Of a stretch of DNA of 64,000 bases, positions 8,195 to 17,377 are shown in pieces. The stretch spans positions 62,001 through 126,000 of the forward strand of contig CAZPHV010000006.1 of NCBI GenBank assembly GCA_964586455.1, given 5' to 3'. Source of the stretch: Aquimonas sp964586455. Lineage in GTDB: Bacteria > Pseudomonadota > Gammaproteobacteria > Xanthomonadales > Xanthomonadaceae. The notes under the pieces were generated by a model. It saw only the letters and a list, made by a program, of their open reading frames with translations, did not search any database and had not been told where the DNA came from. The position numbers and the translations under genes were made by a program. The first letter of the stretch is position 1. Each line of letters opens with the position of its first letter.

Positions 8195-9618
8195 TCGCCG
8201 ATCGCAAGCCTGCGCGGCAGCTGGCTGTCGAAGTCGATGCGCAGCACTTCGTGCGCATCCGTGTTTGCCACAAATAGGCTGCTTCGGTTGACCGCCAGCG
8301 CTGAAGGCTGGTGCAGCCGATAGCCGATGTTCTGCGTACTCACCTGACGGGTCGCAGGGTTCAGTAGCTTCAGCGCGCAGTTGTAGGTATCGGCGATCCA
8401 CAGCTGCGGTGCACGCGGATCCAGCACGATCGACAACGGGTACTGCAGGCGCGCCTGCGGCAAGGGGCCATCGACATCTCCGAACTCGTACAGACCCGCG
8501 CCCATCAGGGTCTGTACCTTGGCTGTCGCCAGCTGGATGCCGCGGACAGACGATGAGGCCGAATCCGCCACGAACAAGGTGTGCTGGGCAAGCGCCAGGC
8601 CGCCGGGCTGCGCGAAGTGGGAGTTCAACGACTCACCGTCGCCCAGCGCCAATGCGCCCGAACCGGCCAGCACGGAAAGACTGCGGCGACCGAGGTCGTA
8701 CTCCCAGATCTGGTTCCAGCCGGCCATCGACAGGTAGAGCTTGTCGAAGGCGGTGGCCAGCGACCACGGCGCGTTGAGCGCGCACAGCTTCGGGTCAGGC
8801 GGCGCGCCCTCGGGAAGCGGCCCGGCGCGCCCGGTTCCCGCCAGCGTGTCGACGTCGCCGTCCAGCAGGCTGATCCGGCGCAGTGCATGGTTGCCGGTAT
8901 CGGCCACGTAGAGGGCATCCTTCCACAGCGCCAGCCCACGCGGCGCCAAGAAGCTGGCCTCGGCGCTGCCGCCATCGATGAAACCGCCGCTGCCGGAACC
9001 GAATTGCCGCAGGATGCGGCCGTCAAGCGTGCATTCCAGAACGCGGTTATGCCCGGTGTCGGCCACGTACAGATGACGCTCACTGGCAGCGAGGCCGCTG
9101 GGGAAGGCGAGCGGCAGGCGCGGCTCCGGGCGGGTGAAGGATCCAACCGCCTCGTAGACGCGGGTGTCGTTTTCGCCGGCGCGCTGCAGCACCTGATCGA
9201 TCATCGGCTGAAGGCGTTCGCGCATCGGCTCGCCTGCCACCATCTCGACCACGCGCCCGTCGGTATCGATCAGCACCGCGCTCGGCCAGGACTCGACCCC
9301 ATAGTGCTGCCAGGTAACGAAGTCAGCGTCCTGCACCACCGGAAACCTCACGAACAGCCGATTCAGCGCTTTCAGCAAGGTCTTGGGGTCACGCTCTGCA
9401 TCGTACTTGGGGCAGTGCACGCCGAGCACCGTCAAGCCGTCGGAGAACTGGTTCTGCAGCAGCCGCATTTCTTCGAGCGAGCTCTGACACCAGGCCGATC
9501 CGACATGGAAGAAATACAGAAGCACGGCGCGGCCCTTCAGCTCGGCCAGCCGCTGCGGCGGCGCATTCACCCATTCAAGGGCGATATGAAACTCAGGGGC
9601 GCGCGCGCCAGCCACCAT
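8191..9618 (-). CDS. thioredoxin-like/NHL-repeat protein (NHLRC2-like)
   Basis: A 475-residue protein with an N-terminal thioredoxin/TlpA-like domain (about 1-150) and a C-terminal NHL beta-propeller (about 165-470) built of repeats such as LYVADTGHNRVLE, LYVADTGNHALRR and LFVADSASSSVRG. This is the architecture of NHLRC2. The redox site reads WCQSS, so the second cysteine of CxxC is missing and ordinary disulphide exchange is unlikely. There is no signal peptide, so it is probably cytosolic. Its stop overlaps the uvrC start by four bases, linking it to the repair gene. Molecular role unknown. Confidence 0.85.
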   Translation of the reverse strand: MVAGARAPEFHIALEWVNAPPQRLAELKGRAVLLYFFHVGSAWCQSSLEEMRLLQNQFSDGLTVLGVHCPKYDAERDPKTLLKALNRLFVRFPVVQDADFVTWQHYGVESWPSAVLIDTDGRVVEMVAGEPMRERLQPMIDQVLQRAGENDTRVYEAVGSFTRPEPRLPLAFPSGLAASERHLYVADTGHNRVLECTLDGRILRQFGSGSGGFIDGGSAEASFLAPRGLALWKDALYVADTGNHALRRISLLDGDVDTLAGTGRAGPLPEGAPPDPKLCALNAPWSLATAFDKLYLSMAGWNQIWEYDLGRRSLSVLAGSGALALGDGESLNSHFAQPGGLALAQHTLFVADSASSSVRGIQLATAKVQTLMGAGLYEFGDVDGPLPQARLQYPLSIVLDPRAPQLWIADTYNCALKLLNPATRQVSTQNIGYRLHQPSALAVNRSSLFVANTDAHEVLRIDFDSQLPRRLAIGE

Positions 9619-9681
9619 CAGTGAATCCTCCCAGTGCGCGCCACTAGGGCGCAGGCTGTCCGAATCTGCTCGGACGGCGGC

Positions 9682-10212
9682 TCACCACAGCCCTTGCAGG
9701 CCATCCGCGTCCGCGCTTTCTTCACATTCTGCCACGCCCAGCAGGCGCGCCGTGATTCTGCGGCAGGCGTGATCCAGCAGAGCATGCACTTCCTCGAAGG
9801 CTTCGATACGTCCGTAGTACGGATCCGGCACCGCCTCGCCCTGCCCCAGACCCGCCCATTCGAGCAGCAGCGCGAGGCGCGCGCGAGCGCCGGCCGGCTG
9901 CAGCGCCTGCAAATCGCGCAGATTGCTCGGGTCTGCCGCCAGGATCAGGTCGAAGCGCTCGAAGTCGCGCCGATCGAACTGGCGCGCGCGCTGCTGATCA
10001 ATCGGCGTGCCGTTCGCGCGCGACACCCGAATCGCGCGGGCATCGGGAGGCTCGCCGACGTGATAGCCGGCGGTGCCGGCAGAATCGATGTGCAGGGCCA
10101 GCCGGGCTTCAGGTGCGCGCACGCGCAGGATTCCTTCGGCCATCGGTGACCTGCAGATGTTGCCCAGGCAGACGAAGAGCACGCTGCGGGTGCCGTCCAC
10201 TGCGGCCCTCAT
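9682..10212 (-). CDS. low-molecular-weight protein tyrosine phosphatase
   Basis: A 176-residue cytosolic phosphatase. The P-loop CLGNICRSP (Cys15, Arg21) and the general-acid loop DPYYG are both intact, so it should be active. In xanthomonads a phosphatase of this type regularly follows kdsB. The ATG overlaps the kdsB stop (ATGA), giving the sixth gene of the exbB-exbD-msbA-lpxK-kdsB operon. The substrate is unknown; members of the family often act on tyrosine kinases of polysaccharide export. Confidence 0.9.
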   Translation of the reverse strand: MRAAVDGTRSVLFVCLGNICRSPMAEGILRVRAPEARLALHIDSAGTAGYHVGEPPDARAIRVSRANGTPIDQQRARQFDRRDFERFDLILAADPSNLRDLQALQPAGARARLALLLEWAGLGQGEAVPDPYYGRIEAFEEVHALLDHACRRITARLLGVAECEESADADGLQGLW

Positions 10213-10982
10213 GGCTGTCGCTCGCGCAGGACTGCATCGACACGCGCCAGATCCTCAGGCGTGTCCACGCCGGCCGGAAACGCCTGCGGGCTCATGGCCA
10301 CCGCGATTCGCCAGCCGGCTTCGAGCGCGCGCAGCTGTTCCAGGCATTCGAGCTGCTCCAGGCGCGCCGGAGGCAGCGCCGCAAAGCGCTTCAGATCGCC
10401 TGCGCGGTATGCGTACAGGCCGATGTGGCGAAGCCAGTGGCCGCCGCTCAGGGTCAGACGATCCTGCGCGAAACGATCGCGGTCCCAGGGAATCGGCGCG
10501 CGGCTGAAATACAGCGCGTCTCCGCCCTCGGCGCAAACGAGCTTGACGCAATTTGGATTGAACAATTCCTCGCTGTCGAGCACCGGCTGCGCGAGCGTGG
10601 CGATCTGCGCGCCGCTGTCAGCCAGCAGCTGGGCGACTGCGGCGATCGCGGCCGGCGGCGCCAGCGGTTCATCGCCTTGAAGGTTCACCACGATGCGCTC
10701 TGCAGGCCAGCCGAGCGCCTGTGCCGCCGCCGCCAGTCGATCAGTGCCGGACGCGAGCTCGGGCGCGGTCATGCAGACGCTGGCGCCGTGGCCGGCCACC
10801 GCCTCCGCGATGCGCGCATCATCGGTGGCTACGACCACTTCGGAGGCACCGGCCTCCATCGCGCGCCGCAGCACGTGCAGGATCATTGGCTCACCGGCCA
10901 GCATCCGCAGCGGCTTGCCGGGAAGCCGGGTCGAGGCATGGCGGGCCGGAATGGCCACGGCGAAATCGAGATTTGGGTTCAT
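10209..10982 (-). CDS. kdsB: 3-deoxy-manno-octulosonate cytidylyltransferase
   Basis: A 257-residue cytosolic enzyme that activates Kdo to CMP-Kdo for lipopolysaccharide inner-core synthesis. The nucleotidyltransferase signature IPARHASTRLPGKPL (residues 11-25) and NLQGDEPL are present, and ALYFSRAPIPWDRD matches the family. It overlaps lpxK upstream and the phosphatase downstream by four bases each. kdsA, which makes the substrate's precursor, is about 26 kb away in the window. Confidence 0.96.
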   Translation of the reverse strand: MNPNLDFAVAIPARHASTRLPGKPLRMLAGEPMILHVLRRAMEAGASEVVVATDDARIAEAVAGHGASVCMTAPELASGTDRLAAAAQALGWPAERIVVNLQGDEPLAPPAAIAAVAQLLADSGAQIATLAQPVLDSEELFNPNCVKLVCAEGGDALYFSRAPIPWDRDRFAQDRLTLSGGHWLRHIGLYAYRAGDLKRFAALPPARLEQLECLEQLRALEAGWRIAVAMSPQAFPAGVDTPEDLARVDAVLRERQP

Positions 10983-11980
10983 CTACGGGCTCGGGTGGCG
11001 CGCACCTCAAGCAGGCGCGCGTGCAGCAAATCCAGAAGCGCCTCAGGCAGCTCGGCGCGCACCGGCAGGAAGAAGCACCGATCGCTTGCGAAGGCACGGC
11101 ACTTCACCGCGTCCTTCTCGGTCATCAGCACCGGAAGAGGATCGTTGAAAGCGATGTCCGTGGCCGTGAAAGGGTGGTGATCCGGAAGCGCATGCTCGAT
11201 CGGATCAAAACCCAGCGCCCGCAGGCTGGCGAAAAAACGCGCGGGGTTCGCGATCCCCGCCAGCGCATGCACGCGTGTACCGGCCAGGGGCGGCTCGGCC
11301 TCACCGGCGACTGCGCGCAGCGGCTCCGAGTGCAAGCGCATTTGCCATTCGCCCGCTTCGGCGCTGCCACCGTTGCTGACTCGCGCCACGCAGGATGCCG
11401 CACGCGACAGCGGTTCGCGCAGCGGCCCGGCCGGTAGCAGCGCGCCGTTGCCGAAGCGGCGCTCGCCGTCAATCACCAGCAGCTCGATATCGCGCGCCAG
11501 CGCGTAGTGCTGCAGCCCATCGTCGGCGATCAGCAGGTCGACCGCATCGTCGGCTTCCAGCAGCGCCGCGGCCTCAGCGCGGCGCCGCGCCACCGCGACC
11601 GGCACACCGCTGCGCCGGCGGATCAGGCTGGGTTCGTCGCCGAATTCCGCTGGATCAGGGGCATTGGGCAAACGCTGTGGACGGCGTACACGGCCGCCGT
11701 GGCCGCGCGAGATCACGCCGGGTTTCCAGCCGCGGGCGCGCATACCTTCGACTAAGGCGAGCACCGTCGGCGTCTTGCCTGCGCCGCCGACGGTGAGATT
11801 GCCCACGACCAGCACCGGCAGCCGGCGCGGCTCGGGCTTCAGCAGGCCGCTTCGATACAGCGCACGCCTCAAGCCGGTGACCGCGCCGTAGAGCCAGGCC
11901 AAAGGCTGCAGCCAGGCAATCGGACGCGGGCCATACCAGCGCGCCACCAGCCCGGCCTCAAGCGAGGCGCGCAGGCTCAT
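10979..11980 (-). CDS. lpxK: tetraacyldisaccharide 4'-kinase
   Basis: A 333-residue inner-membrane-associated kinase that phosphorylates the lipid A disaccharide at the 4' position. The P-loop region reads VGNLTVGGAGKTP (about 58-70), followed by SRGHGG and DDGLQHYAL. Length is normal for the family. Four-base overlaps join it to msbA upstream and kdsB downstream. The small Trm112-like gene that sits between lpxK and kdsB in some relatives is absent. Confidence 0.96.
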   Translation of the reverse strand: MSLRASLEAGLVARWYGPRPIAWLQPLAWLYGAVTGLRRALYRSGLLKPEPRRLPVLVVGNLTVGGAGKTPTVLALVEGMRARGWKPGVISRGHGGRVRRPQRLPNAPDPAEFGDEPSLIRRRSGVPVAVARRRAEAAALLEADDAVDLLIADDGLQHYALARDIELLVIDGERRFGNGALLPAGPLREPLSRAASCVARVSNGGSAEAGEWQMRLHSEPLRAVAGEAEPPLAGTRVHALAGIANPARFFASLRALGFDPIEHALPDHHPFTATDIAFNDPLPVLMTEKDAVKCRAFASDRCFFLPVRAELPEALLDLLHARLLEVRATRARR

Positions 11981-13770
11981 TCGACTTCGTCTGACCCGGC
12001 CACGGCCGACTCCGAGAACTGCAGCCGGTGCAGCGAGGCATACATGCCAGCGCGTGACAGCAACTCGGCATGCGAACCGGTTTCGAGGACGCGCCCGCCG
12101 TCGAGCACGACGATCTGATCCGCATGTTCAATGGTGGACAGGCGATGTGCGATCACCAGCGTGGTGCGATCGCGCATGAGCCGCGCCAGCGCGTCCTGGA
12201 TCAGGCGCTCGCTTTCGCTGTCGAGCGCACTCGTGGCCTCGTCGAGAATGAGGATCGGGGCGTTCTTCAGCAGCGCGCGCGCGATCGCGATGCGCTGGCG
12301 CTGGCCACCCGACAGCAGCGCCCCACCCTCGCCGACGGGGCTGTCGAGGCCCTGCGGCAGCTGACGAATGAATTCCATGGCGTTGGCGGCTTCAGCCGCA
12401 GTCTCAATCTCCGCTCGCGAGCAGCGCCTGAGCGCACCGAAGGCGATGTTGTCGGCAATGGTGCCAGCGAACAGCACCACACGTTGGCTGACCAGGGCGA
12501 TCTGGGCACGCAGGTCGGCGAGTCGGTAGTCAGCAAGCGCGTGGCCGTCCAGGAGCACGGCACCGGCGCTGGGCTCGTAGAAGCGTGGCAGCAGACTGAC
12601 CAGGCTCGACTTGCCGCTGCCAGAGCGGCCAACCAGAGCGGTGACTGTGCCAGGCGCGCAGCGCAGGGTAATTCGATCGAGAGCCGGGGTAGAAGTCTCG
12701 ACATAGTTGAGGCTGGCCGCCTCGAAACGGATTTCGCCGCGCGCGCGCTCAAGTGCGCGGGTACCAGCGTCCTGCTCGGCCGCAGTGTCAAGCACGCCAA
12801 AAAGGTCATCCGCCGCGGCAATGCCGCGCTGCAGCATTGACTGCACAGCGGTCAGCCGCTTCAACGAAGGCAGCATGACCATCATCGCGGTAATCAAGGC
12901 CATGAAGCTGCCGGGGTCCATGGTATCGAGCAGATCCGGCCGGGTCGCCCGCCACACGATGGCCGCCAACACGATGGCTGCGATCAACTGGATCGTGGAC
13001 GTGCTGAGGGCATTCGTAGAGGCGACTTTCAGATTTAGCCGAAAGTTGCGGTGCACGACTTCAGTGAAGCGTTGAGCCTCGATCTCTTGACCGCCGTAGA
13101 TTCGGACCTCTCGATGACCTTCTACAGCTTCCTCCACCCGCCCGGTCACCTCTCCGACAGCGCCCTGGATCTGGCGGTTGATTCGGCGAAAACGCCTGCC
13201 GACAAACTGCCAGACCACCGCCGCCAGCGGCACCATCACGAACAGATACAGCGTGAGGCTCGCGCTCTTCGAGACCATCACTCCGACCATCGCGATCACC
13301 AGCAAAGCATCAAGCAAAAGAACCTTGAGCGCCTCGGCAACCGCGTGCGCCATTTGCTCCGCGCTGTAGATGACGCGCGCAATGATTTGGCCCGAAGGTT
13401 CACGGTCGAACCAACTCGCCGGAAGCCGCTGGTAGTGCTCGAAAACGGCAATTCTCAGATCACGAACCACCCCACGCCCAACGCGCGCCATGCCGTAGTC
13501 CGTAGCGTAGGTGCCGATTCCCCGCATCACGAAAATGCCCACCAGAACCAGAGGCAACCACTGGATGGCCCAGGGCTCGCGGGCCACGAACAGGTCATTA
13601 AGCATTGGCTCGATGAGGTTAACGAACGCAGCTGAAGAAGCTGCATCTAGCGCGATTCCCAACAGCGCCAGCAGGCCAAAACCCCAGTACACGCGCGCGT
13701 AACCGAGCAGTCGACGGTAGGCCCGCGCCGCGGAGGGCGTCGACGCCACGTCGGTGGACTCGACTGTCAT
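11977..13770 (-). CDS. msbA: lipid A export ATP-binding/permease protein
   Basis: A 597-residue half-transporter that flips core-lipid A across the inner membrane as a homodimer. Six membrane segments occupy about residues 25-330, followed by the nucleotide-binding domain with Walker A GRSGSGKSS, signature LSGGQRQR, Walker B LILDEATSALD and switch His in VIAHRLST. It is embedded between exbD and lpxK with ATGA overlaps on both sides. Confidence 0.96.
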   Translation of the reverse strand: MTVESTDVASTPSAARAYRRLLGYARVYWGFGLLALLGIALDAASSAAFVNLIEPMLNDLFVAREPWAIQWLPLVLVGIFVMRGIGTYATDYGMARVGRGVVRDLRIAVFEHYQRLPASWFDREPSGQIIARVIYSAEQMAHAVAEALKVLLLDALLVIAMVGVMVSKSASLTLYLFVMVPLAAVVWQFVGRRFRRINRQIQGAVGEVTGRVEEAVEGHREVRIYGGQEIEAQRFTEVVHRNFRLNLKVASTNALSTSTIQLIAAIVLAAIVWRATRPDLLDTMDPGSFMALITAMMVMLPSLKRLTAVQSMLQRGIAAADDLFGVLDTAAEQDAGTRALERARGEIRFEAASLNYVETSTPALDRITLRCAPGTVTALVGRSGSGKSSLVSLLPRFYEPSAGAVLLDGHALADYRLADLRAQIALVSQRVVLFAGTIADNIAFGALRRCSRAEIETAAEAANAMEFIRQLPQGLDSPVGEGGALLSGGQRQRIAIARALLKNAPILILDEATSALDSESERLIQDALARLMRDRTTLVIAHRLSTIEHADQIVVLDGGRVLETGSHAELLSRAGMYASLHRLQFSESAVAGSDEVE

Positions 13771-14213
13771 CCGCCGCCCCCGCGGGGGGTGGTGTCTTCC
13801 GTTTCGGGCAGCGTCGCGATCGAAAGCTTGGTGAAGCCGACTGCACCCAGGGCATCCATGGCTGTCACAACCGCCTGGTGCGGCGTGCGCGCGTCAGCTC
13901 GAAGGATCACGCTGCGCTCGCGATCGCTGCCGGCGATCTGCTGCAGGGCCTCACGCAGGGCGGCGCCGTCGCGACGCAGCACCTCGTTGCCGGCGATGAA
14001 GTAGCGGCCCTCCGCATCGATCTGGATCTGCAGTGGCTCGCCGACAGGCAGCGCCTCGGACGGCCCAGCCTTGGGCAGCTGGATGTTCAGCGCGGAGCGA
14101 TCATCGAAGGTGGTCGTGACCACGAAAAAAATGATGAGGCAGAACACCACGTCGATCAGCGGCGTGAGGTTGAGCTCCGGGTCTTCCAGCGGGCGGCGGC
14201 TGCCGAGGTTCAT
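13767..14213 (-). CDS. exbD: ExbD/TolR-family energy transducer
   Basis: A 148-residue inner-membrane protein with one N-terminal membrane segment carrying the conserved LTPLIDVVFCLIIFF, including the proton-path Asp, and a periplasmic domain. With ExbB it couples the proton gradient to envelope work. Start ATG at 14211-14213, overlapping the exbB stop. In xanthomonads this exbBD pair leads the msbA-lpxK operon, so it may serve lipopolysaccharide export rather than TonB. Confidence 0.93.
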   Translation of the reverse strand: MNLGSRRPLEDPELNLTPLIDVVFCLIIFFVVTTTFDDRSALNIQLPKAGPSEALPVGEPLQIQIDAEGRYFIAGNEVLRRDGAALREALQQIAGSDRERSVILRADARTPHQAVVTAMDALGAVGFTKLSIATLPETEDTTPRGGGG

Positions 14214-14890
14214 CCCGCGCTTCCTCCGGCCGGAGCGGCCGGCGCCGGCCGCCGCGGACGCGCCGCCGGCTGTGCGGTGCCGGGCATCGGCGCGCTTTCG
14301 ATGGTGTCCATGAGCGCGATGACCTGCTGTTCCATCTCGACCACGTACTCGGCGATGCGGCCGCGGAAGTAGCGATAGAACATGAAGGAGGGAATCGCCA
14401 CGCATAGGCCCGCCGCGGTCGATACCAGCGCGGTACCAATACCGCCAGCGAGCTGATTGGCATCGCCCACACCGTGGGTGAGGATGCCCAGGAACATCTC
14501 GATCATGCCGAACACGGTGCCCAGCAGGCCCAGCAGCGGGGTGATGCCGGCGATGGTGCCGAGCGAGTTCAGGAAGCGCTCCATCCCGTGCAGTTGGTGG
14601 CGACCGATGTCTTCGACGCGCTCCTTCATCTGCTCGCGCGGCTTGTGACGCACCTCCAGCGCAGCAGCAAGAATGGCGCCCAGCGGCGAGTTCGCGCGCA
14701 AGGTGTCGATGTGTTTGGGGTCAAGCCTTCCGGTCGAAGCCCACTGCCGCACCTCGTCGCCCAGATCCAGCGGCAGCACCTTGGCGCGGCGCAGGCTCCA
14801 GAAGCGTTCGATGATGATGGCCAGGGCCAGCGCGGAGCACAGCAGGATCGGCCACATTACCCAGCCGCCCGCGATCAGCAGTTCCAGCAC
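14210..14890 (-). CDS. exbB: ExbB/TolQ-family proton channel protein
   Basis: A 226-residue MotA/TolQ/ExbB-family inner-membrane protein. Membrane segments lie near 8-26, 113-135 and 155-180, the last two carrying the conserved TPLLGLLGTVFGMI and STAAGLCVAIPSF stretches. The C-terminus is rich in Pro and Ala. I take GTG at 14888-14890 as the start, since GGAG stands a few bases upstream and the protein then begins with the family's N-terminal segment; the longer frame to 15055 overlaps the next operon and has no support. First gene of the lipopolysaccharide operon. Confidence 0.92.
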   Translation of the reverse strand: MLELLIAGGWVMWPILLCSALALAIIIERFWSLRRAKVLPLDLGDEVRQWASTGRLDPKHIDTLRANSPLGAILAAALEVRHKPREQMKERVEDIGRHQLHGMERFLNSLGTIAGITPLLGLLGTVFGMIEMFLGILTHGVGDANQLAGGIGTALVSTAAGLCVAIPSFMFYRYFRGRIAEYVVEMEQQVIALMDTIESAPMPGTAQPAARPRRPAPAAPAGGSAG

Positions 14891-15038
14891 GCAATTTCTC
14901 CGTGGGGTCGTCGAAAGTCGAAGCCCGCCAAGTGTACGTGAGGGCGCTGCAGGTCGGCGGCGACGTTCAGCGTCTGAACCGGGTGGCCTGCGCCCAGCGT
15001 CCACCTGGGGCCATGATCGTTGCGCTGAGGACAGCCCC

Positions 15039-15722
15039 TCAACCGCCAGCGCCATTCAGCTCGGCCAAGGCGGACAGCGCGCGAAAGTCGTGACGATGAA
15101 GACCGGCCGGCGCGTGCCCGAGCAGCGCGACCGCGGCTGCAGCCACAGTGCCGGCCCCGATCGCTCGATACCGCGCCAACGAGCCCACCAGCAGCGGGTT
15201 CAGCACGGGCACCAGCCACTGCCCGAAGCGCTCGGCGGGCCGGGGCGTCTGGCCGGCACGCGCTCCCAGAAGCAGCCCCGGCTGCAGGAAGTCGCAGCGT
15301 TCGAAGCCGAGTGCTGCGATGCCCTCTTCGAGTTCACCCTTGACCCGCAGATAAGCGCTGCGCGAGCGCGGATCCGCGCCGATCGAAGACACGATCAGTG
15401 CATGCCGCGCGCCCTTCTCATGCGCCGCGCGCGCAACCTGCAGCACCAGATCACGGTCGATGCGGGCAAAAGCTTCGACCGAGCCTGCGATACGGCGTGT
15501 CGTGCCGAGCGCACTGATGAACACATCACAGCCGCGACCGGTCGCTTGCCAAGCCTGCAGCGAACTCGGCAACGGATCGCCCGCGAACGACAGCGCGTTT
15601 GCGGGCGCGTCACACAGCGCACTCCGCAGCAATAGATCCAGTTGAACGTCGGCTCGCGCGGCCAGCCGGGCGACCAGCCCGCGCCCGACCAGCCCGCTGC
15701 CGCCGATCAGCAGAACCCGCAT
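15039..15722 (-). CDS. NAD(P)-binding atypical SDR protein
   Basis: A 227-residue cytosolic protein with an N-terminal Rossmann fold (MRVLLIGGSGLVGRGLV, dinucleotide motif GGSGLVG) and the VSSIGAD segment of the HTATIP2/YwnB-like NAD(P)H-binding family. Catalytic Tyr-x3-Lys is present as YLRVKGE. The start is the ATG at 15720-15722. The gene lies 29 bases after fumarase on the same strand and may be cotranscribed. Substrate unknown. Confidence 0.82.
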   Translation of the reverse strand: MRVLLIGGSGLVGRGLVARLAARADVQLDLLLRSALCDAPANALSFAGDPLPSSLQAWQATGRGCDVFISALGTTRRIAGSVEAFARIDRDLVLQVARAAHEKGARHALIVSSIGADPRSRSAYLRVKGELEEGIAALGFERCDFLQPGLLLGARAGQTPRPAERFGQWLVPVLNPLLVGSLARYRAIGAGTVAAAAVALLGHAPAGLHRHDFRALSALAELNGAGG

Positions 15723-15751
15723 TGACGGGCTGCTCAGGCCGCTCAGGCCGC

Positions 15752-17275
15752 TCAGGCCAGCACCACGGGGATCTTGCCGATCCGCGCCTGCCACTCCCTG
15801 GGGCCAGTGGTGTGCACCGACTCGCCGGTGGAATCGACCGCCACCGTCACCGGCATGTCGCGTACGTCGAACTCGTAGATGGCCTCCATGCCCAGATCTT
15901 CGAAACCGGCCACGCGCGCCGACTGGATCGCTTTCGACACCAGATAGGCGGCGCCGCCGACCGCCATCAGGTAGACGGAACGGTGCTTTCGGATCGATTC
16001 GATCGCAGTCGGACCGCGCTCGGCCTTGCCGATCATGCCCATCAGCCCGGTCGCACCCAGCACCTGGTCAGTGAACTTGTCCATGCGAGTCGCCGTGGTC
16101 GGGCCCGCCGGGCCGACCGCCTCGTCGCGCACCGGATCGACTGGGCCGACGTAGTAGATGAAGCGACCAGTGAAATCGACCGGCAGCTTCTCGCCCCGGT
16201 TCAACATGTCGACCATGCGCTTGTGGGCCGCATCGCGGCCCGTGAGGATGGTGCCGTTCAGCAGCAGAACCTCGCCCGGCTTCCAGCTGGCCACATCTTC
16301 GCGGGTGACGCGGGCGAGATCGACACGACGTCCCTTGCTGGAGTCATAAGTGAGCTTTGGCCAGTCCTCCAGCGAGGGCGGTTCAAGGCTGACCGGGCCG
16401 GAGCCGTCGAGCACGAAGTGCGCATGGCGAGTGGCCGCGCAGTTCGGGATCAGCGCCACCGGCAGGTTGGCCGCATGCGTGGGGTAGTCCTTGATCTTGA
16501 CGTCGAGCACGGTGGTGAGGCCGCCCAGGCCTTGTGCGCCGATGCCCAGCGCATTGACCTTTTCGTACAGCTCCAGCCGCAGCTCCTCGATGCGATTGGA
16601 AGGTCCGCGCGCGGCCAGATCCTGGATGTCGATGTGCTCCATCAGTGCTTCTTTCGCGAGCAGCATCGCCTTCTCGGCGGTGCCGCCGATGCCGATGCCG
16701 AGCATGCCGGGCGGGCACCAGCCGGCCCCCATCGTCGGCACGGTCTTCATCACCCAGTCGACGATCGAATCCGACGGGTTCAACATCGCGAACTTGGACT
16801 TGGCCTCTGAGCCGCCACCCTTGGCGGCCACGATCACATCGACCGTGTTGCCGGGCACCACGCTCATATTGATGACCGCGGGCGTGTTGTCCTTGGTGTT
16901 CTGGCGCTTGCCGGCCGGGTCAGCCAGCACCGAGGCGCGCAGCTTGTTGTCCGGGTGGTGGTAGGCGCGGCGTACGCCCTCGTTGACCATGTCCTCGACG
17001 CTCATCGTCGCGTCCCAGCGCACGTCCATGCCGATCTTCAGGAACACGGTGACGATGCCGGTGTCCTGGCAGATCGGGCGATGCCCTTCGGCGCACATGC
17101 GCGAGTTGATCAGGATCTGCGCCATCGCATCCTTGGCGGCCGGGCTTTCCTCGCGCTCGTAGGCGGCGGCCAGCGCCTTGATGTAGTCGACCGGATGGTA
17201 GTAGCTGATGTACTGCAGGGCGTCGGCAACGCTCTGGATGAAGTCGTCCTGGCGGATGGTGGCGGGCGTGCTCAC
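15752..17275 (-). CDS. fumA: class I (iron-sulphur) fumarate hydratase
   Basis: A 507-residue cytosolic tricarboxylic acid cycle enzyme interconverting fumarate and malate. It is the class I, oxygen-sensitive [4Fe-4S] type; three likely cluster cysteines are visible in PICQDTG, AGWCPPG and IPNCAAT. The alpha part (N-terminal) and beta part (from about GEVLLLNGTILTGRD) are fused as in E. coli FumA/FumB. I place the start at GTG 17273-17275 because relatives begin at this point (STPATI.QDDFIQSVADAL). No strong ribosome-binding site is visible, and an ATG at 17308 is the alternative. Confidence 0.94.
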   Translation of the reverse strand: MSTPATIRQDDFIQSVADALQYISYYHPVDYIKALAAAYEREESPAAKDAMAQILINSRMCAEGHRPICQDTGIVTVFLKIGMDVRWDATMSVEDMVNEGVRRAYHHPDNKLRASVLADPAGKRQNTKDNTPAVINMSVVPGNTVDVIVAAKGGGSEAKSKFAMLNPSDSIVDWVMKTVPTMGAGWCPPGMLGIGIGGTAEKAMLLAKEALMEHIDIQDLAARGPSNRIEELRLELYEKVNALGIGAQGLGGLTTVLDVKIKDYPTHAANLPVALIPNCAATRHAHFVLDGSGPVSLEPPSLEDWPKLTYDSSKGRRVDLARVTREDVASWKPGEVLLLNGTILTGRDAAHKRMVDMLNRGEKLPVDFTGRFIYYVGPVDPVRDEAVGPAGPTTATRMDKFTDQVLGATGLMGMIGKAERGPTAIESIRKHRSVYLMAVGGAAYLVSKAIQSARVAGFEDLGMEAIYEFDVRDMPVTVAVDSTGESVHTTGPREWQARIGKIPVVLA

Positions 17276-17377
17276 GGCGCGGGCGTTCCAGCTGGGGAAA
17301 GCGCGCATTTTAGAAGATCGCGCGCCCCCCGGGCCCGCGACCGAAGTCGAAGGCCCGAACAATGGGTTTCTGCAGGT

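Noticed and set aside
5966..8323. 785-codon open frame on the plus strand
   Set aside because: It is antisense to uvrC and pgsA in very GC-rich DNA; the translation has no domain and is rich in Gln/His/Arg typical of shadow frames.
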